Shown piece after piece: positions 6,160 to 8,626 of a stretch of 8,626 nt of DNA. The translations under genes and the position numbers were made by a program. The stretch comes from CAZBWE01 sp964495465 (lineage in GTDB: Bacteria > Planctomycetota > Phycisphaerae > Sedimentisphaerales > Anaerobacaceae): the NCBI GenBank assembly GCA_964495465.1, contig CAZBWE010000089.1, positions 1 to 8,626 on the forward strand, read 5' to 3'. Within the stretch, counting starts at the first letter, position 1, and the number at the start of each line of letters is the position of its first letter. The notes under the pieces were generated by a model. The model was not told where the DNA came from. It searched no databases and saw only the letters and a list, made by a program, of their open reading frames with translations.

Positions 6160-7104
6160 CTATTCGCTCAGGCGTTTCTTGAGTGTCACGCCCATACCGC
6201 CGCCTTGCCGATAAAATACCGTCTCGAGCTCCGGCTTTGTGGTAACAGCCGTCACGTAATCCTGCAATTGCCCGCGCATATCGATGTTATGTGCCAGAAT
6301 CAGTCCGCCCGGACGAACCAAAGGCAGCAGCTTTTTGAGATAATCGATGTAACCCTCTTTGTCCGCATCGATGAAAAGAACATCGATGGGTTCTTTCAGT
6401 TTGGTAACTTCCTCGTGTGCATCGCCTTCAATGAGTGTAACGATTTTATCGACGCCGGCACGTTTAAAGTTCTCACGGGCAAGAGCAGCCCGCTGTGCAT
6501 CAATTTCGTATGTGGTCAGCTTCCCGCCTGTGGACTGCAGGGCCAAGCACAACCAGATACCTGAATATCCATTGCTTGTTCCTATCTCAACAACATTCTT
6601 TGCATTTACTGCCTCTGTCAGCAGCCGAAGCAATCTGCCGTCTTCTATCGGGACGTTCATCATCCCTCTGCTCTGGTTTTTTTCCATATCGTCAAGGATG
6701 CCAAGAATCTTCTTCTCCTGCTCTGTCTTTGGTACGGGCGCGTTTTCCGTGGCCGCTGCATCGCCCCTGCCATACATAGGCCGACCCTGACCGCCCCTCA
6801 TATCTCCGCCGGGCCTGTCCATCCCTTCCGGCGGCCCGCCCATACCTCTCTGAAATCTTTGCCTTCTCTGTTTCATATCTTCGAGTAATTGCCCAATCTT
6901 ATCCAGGTCCTTCTGTTCGTGCGCCTTTGTAAGCTCGTCAAGAAACGTATTAAATCCGCCTCGCATTTCGCCAGGTCCACCTCGACCGGCTCGCTGCTGT
7001 CTTTGCGGTGCTGCCTGCTCATTATTATCTTCCTGTGCCACAAGATTTGCAACCGCTGCCAGCAGAACTGCAGCCCCCATAACCAACATAATCTTCTTTA
7101 GCAT
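6160..7104 (-). CDS. Exported SAM-dependent O-methyltransferase-like protein
   Basis: A 314-residue protein joining a signal peptide to a class I methyltransferase domain. The N-terminus (KK at 3-4, hydrophobic core 5-22, LVA-QE near 23/24) is a good SPase I-type signal. Residues 28-125 are low-complexity Gln/Arg/Gly/Pro/Met-rich, with a short helical stretch at 52-86. Residues about 127-314 resemble the COMT/CCoAOMT-like methyltransferase-3 family: motif I VVEIGTSNGYSG (171-182), acidic YEID (199-202), GDAHEE (227-232), FIDADKEGY (244-252) and RPGGLILAHNIDM (264-276). Relative to classic members, the metal-binding Asp-Asn pair reads His272-Asn273. SAM is cytosolic, so a secreted methyltransferase is puzzling; membrane retention or a non-methylating role is possible. 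The start is supported by AAAGGAG 5 bases upstream and a promoter at 7131-7159. The permease gene follows by 46 bp. The methyltransferase fold is secure; substrate and location are open. Confidence 0.85.
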   Translation of the reverse strand: MLKKIMLVMGAAVLLAAVANLVAQEDNNEQAAPQRQQRAGRGGPGEMRGGFNTFLDELTKAHEQKDLDKIGQLLEDMKQRRQRFQRGMGGPPEGMDRPGGDMRGGQGRPMYGRGDAAATENAPVPKTEQEKKILGILDDMEKNQSRGMMNVPIEDGRLLRLLTEAVNAKNVVEIGTSNGYSGIWLCLALQSTGGKLTTYEIDAQRAALARENFKRAGVDKIVTLIEGDAHEEVTKLKEPIDVLFIDADKEGYIDYLKKLLPLVRPGGLILAHNIDMRGQLQDYVTAVTTKPELETVFYRQGGGMGVTLKKRLSE

Positions 7105-7130
7105 TTTTGCTCCTTTCCGAGTTAGAATTT

Positions 7131-7159
7131 TTTATAGTCCTGATACGCCGAACCTGCAA
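7131..7159 (-). promoter_or_regulatory. Promoter candidate for methyltransferase-permease unit
   Basis: On the minus strand, -35 TTGCAG (7159-7154) and -10 TATAAA (7136-7131) are separated by 17 bp. The start of transcription would be near 7124, leaving about 20 nt that include the AAAGGAG ribosome site. The -10 is strong and the -35 mediocre. Confidence 0.55.
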
Positions 7160-7217
7160 ATAAGTAAAGGCGAATTCGAAAAGGAGATTTATTGCAGTCT
7201 TCCCGACAGATTCTTAC

Positions 7218-7240
7218 AAAAAAGACAAAATGCTCATTTG
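7218..7240 (-). terminator. AT-rich terminator-like element after ASCH gene
   Basis: On the minus strand, imperfect arms CAAATG and CATTTTG overlap the ASCH stop codon. They are followed by GTC and then six T residues at 7223-7218. The stem is AT-rich with a very tight loop, so efficiency is doubtful. It is the only termination-like signal before the methyltransferase promoter. Confidence 0.3.
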
Positions 7241-7677
7241 CAGGGTCTTTTTGATACTACTTTTTTCAGCAGGCCGAAGTTTTCTTTCTCCGTCAGCACC
7301 ACCCACGCCCGCCAGTCTTTTTTGCAGATTCGCACCGGCTCAATTGTTCTCACATCCTTTAGCCAGACCAAAAAACCGTATCTGCAATCGCTTTTACTCT
7401 GCCAGTATTCATCGCTGCCGAGGATATCGCGGTTATATCGCCGCTTTATTTCCCCTATCCTTTCCGGCGAAAGATTCTCGAAATTCCCGACCGCCGCAGC
7501 GATTGCCGCTGCGCAGACAGGCCCGGAGCTTATCTTCAAAAATAATTTATCACCGGCAAAAATTCTCCCGAAGGCATAACGCTTTGTCTTTGTAAAACGC
7601 GATTCGATTTTCTTTCGGCCTGCTAAAATCGCATCCAAATACGGCTTTTTCAGGATTACCAGATGATAATTTGCCAT
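7234..7677 (-). CDS. ASCH-domain protein (PUA-like fold)
   Basis: A 147-residue soluble protein with an ASCH/PUA-like beta-barrel. The N-terminal signature ILAGRKKIESRF (17-28) matches the family's L-x-G-x-K-x-x-E-x-R element. It is followed by GDKLFLKISSGPV (42-54), a helical insert LSPERIGEIKRRYN (69-82), EYW (90-92), YGFLVWLKDV (100-109) and a closing strand DWRAWVVL (121-128). ASCH proteins are linked to RNA or modified-nucleoside binding; E. coli YqfB is an N4-acetylcytidine amidohydrolase, but this protein's substrate is unknown. An upstream in-frame ATG at 7860 would add 61 unconserved residues overlapping rmuC and cross the promoter, so I use the ATG at 7677. That choice fits the promoter at 7693-7721, although the leader would be only about 9 nt and lacks a Shine-Dalgarno site. 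It is divergent from rmuC. Confidence 0.82.
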   Translation of the reverse strand: MANYHLVILKKPYLDAILAGRKKIESRFTKTKRYAFGRIFAGDKLFLKISSGPVCAAAIAAAVGNFENLSPERIGEIKRRYNRDILGSDEYWQSKSDCRYGFLVWLKDVRTIEPVRICKKDWRAWVVLTEKENFGLLKKVVSKRPCK

Positions 7678-7692
7678 AATAATTAGCCATTT

Positions 7693-7721
7693 ATCATAAA
7701 AACTCAACCGACAATTGGCAA
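7693..7721 (-). promoter_or_regulatory. Sigma70-type promoter for ASCH gene
   Basis: On the minus strand, -35 TTGCCA (7721-7716) and -10 TATGAT (7698-7693) are separated by exactly 17 bp, each matching the consensus at 5 of 6 positions. Transcription would start near 7686, only about 9 nt before the ATG at 7677, so the message would be almost leaderless. This promoter rules out the longer upstream start for transcripts made from it. Confidence 0.65.
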
Positions 7722-7726
7722 CTGCT

Positions 7727-7755
7727 TTGACGAATAGCTTAATTAACCTTATAAT
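7727..7755 (+). promoter_or_regulatory. Strong sigma70-type promoter for rmuC
   Basis: TTGACG (7727-7732) and a perfect TATAAT (7750-7755) are separated by 17 bp. Transcription would start near 7762, giving a 20-nt leader with the GAGG ribosome site. Its -35 box lies 5 bp from the -35 box of the divergent ASCH promoter, so both may be affected by one regulator. Confidence 0.75.
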
Positions 7756-7781
7756 AAAAATGATTTTTTGAGGATACAAGG

Positions 7782-8626
7782 ATGGAGCCGATTTTAATTG
7801 CCATAGGAACCGTTTTGATTTTGGCTGTCCTGGTGCTTTTGGTTTGGCTGATAAGCACAAGTTTCGCAGCCAGAAGGGAAATAGCCGGCCAGGCCGCCAA
7901 TATAGGCCTTTTGCAGCAGCAGCTCGAAGCTTTAAGGGCCGCCCAGGATAAAACTACCGAAAACCTGCAGAACTCTTTGCAGCAAGGCCAAAATTCCCTT
8001 AACCAGGGCCTGCAATCCAGCCAGAAAGTGCTCGGCGAACTGCACAGCCAAATCGGTGAATTGCAGGGAACCAACAAGCAGATGCTTCAGGTCGGCACCG
8101 AAGTCCGCCGGCTGCAGGATATCTTAAGCTCGCCCAAGCTGCGAGGCCAGATGGGTGAATGGTCGCTCGAAAATCTCCTGGCACAAATCCTTCCGAAAGA
8201 CAGCTACAAACTCCAGTATAGCTTCAAAGACGGAAAGACGGTCGATGCCCTGATTCAGTTAGCCGATTTCTCAGTTTCCATCGATGCGAAGTTCCCGCTG
8301 CCGGACTTTGAAAAAGTCGTAACCGCTGAAACTGATGAAGAAAGGACAAGACTTCGCAAACAATTTCTGAAGGGCGTAACCACTCATATCGACAAAATTG
8401 CTTCTGATTATATCAGGCCTGCTGAGGGCACGCTGGATTTTGCCATAATGTATATACCAGCCGAAAATATCTATTACGAAACGATTGTCAAATATGCAGG
8501 CGAGACGCAGGATATCTTGCAGTATTCGCTCGATAAAAAGGTAATCCCTGTATCGCCGAATCTTTTATATGCGTATCTTATGACGGTGGTGATGGGCCTG
8601 CACGGCTTACAGATAGAAAAACAGGC
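7782..8626 (+). CDS. rmuC: DNA recombination protein RmuC (3' end outside window)
   Basis: The first 281 residues of an RmuC-family protein; the reading frame is open to the right edge, so the C-terminus is missing (family members are usually about 400-500 aa). An N-terminal transmembrane helix (about 4-26) anchors it in the inner membrane. A Gln/Leu-rich coiled coil follows (about 33-115), then the RmuC nuclease-like domain from about 116. Visible core motifs are LRGQMGEWSLENLL (120-133, Glu126), DGKTVDALIQL (150-160, Asp155), VSIDAKFPLPDFE (165-177, Asp168 and Lys170) and DFAIMYIPAENIYYE (219-233). The Glu/Asp/Asp-x-Lys set resembles a PD-(D/E)XK-type restriction-endonuclease fold. In E. 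coli, RmuC limits recombination between inverted repeats; the mechanism is not settled. The start has GAGG 8 bases upstream and a near-consensus promoter. No coding partner is visible downstream because the window ends. Confidence 0.95.
   Translation, partial: MEPILIAIGTVLILAVLVLLVWLISTSFAARREIAGQAANIGLLQQQLEALRAAQDKTTENLQNSLQQGQNSLNQGLQSSQKVLGELHSQIGELQGTNKQMLQVGTEVRRLQDILSSPKLRGQMGEWSLENLLAQILPKDSYKLQYSFKDGKTVDALIQLADFSVSIDAKFPLPDFEKVVTAETDEERTRLRKQFLKGVTTHIDKIASDYIRPAEGTLDFAIMYIPAENIYYETIVKYAGETQDILQYSLDKKVIPVSPNLLYAYLMTVVMGLHGLQIEKQ

Noticed and set aside
7678..7860. 61-residue N-terminal extension of the ASCH protein from an ATG at 7860
   Set aside because: It would overlap the rmuC start on the other strand and run through both promoters, and it does not look like part of an ASCH domain. 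The ATG at 7677 gives a normal-length protein.

Overview
The window is ordinary bacterial chromosome of moderate GC. It carries eight genes, one of them cut by the right edge, and no rRNA, tRNA, CRISPR array, transposase or phage gene. The producer looks like a Gram-negative-plan bacterium: a Spy/CpxP-like exported protein is present, Shine-Dalgarno sites are purine-rich, and several promoters follow the sigma70 consensus with exact 17-bp spacers. The mix of a DUF4954-type beta-helix protein, glycine/arginine-rich exported proteins and a degenerate peptidoglycan-amidase-like protein makes me lean towards Planctomycetota (Phycisphaerae-like). That placement is an inference and is not proven by any marker here.

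Left part (1-3114, minus strand): a two-gene operon. A promoter at about 3086-3114 drives a 675-residue DUF4954-type left-handed beta-helix protein. It is followed after 26 bp by nagB, glucosamine-6-phosphate deaminase, which keeps all its catalytic residues and the allosteric residues of the E. coli enzyme. The pairing suggests that the uncharacterised beta-helix protein belongs to amino-sugar metabolism. The first bases of the window look like the edge of a dispersed repeat.

Middle part (3115-7159): one plus-strand gene for a membrane-anchored, catalytically degenerate amidase/PGRP-like protein converges on three minus-strand genes. In transcription order these are an exported protein with a SAM-dependent O-methyltransferase domain, an APC-family amino-acid permease 46 bp downstream that is probably co-transcribed, and an exported Spy/CpxP-like protein with an Arg/Gly-rich tail. 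The last has its own leader containing a perfect 6+1+6 palindrome. The exported methyltransferase and the Spy-like protein share an unusual Gly/Arg/Pro/Met-rich low-complexity style.

Right part (7234-8626): an ASCH-domain protein (minus) and rmuC (plus, truncated by the window end) diverge from a 104-bp spacer. The spacer holds two strong back-to-back sigma70-type promoters whose -35 boxes lie 5 bp apart.

I see no clear defence island or new multi-gene system. The most unusual items are the methyltransferase domain behind a signal peptide, the amidase-like protein that has lost its zinc site, and the DUF4954-nagB operon.
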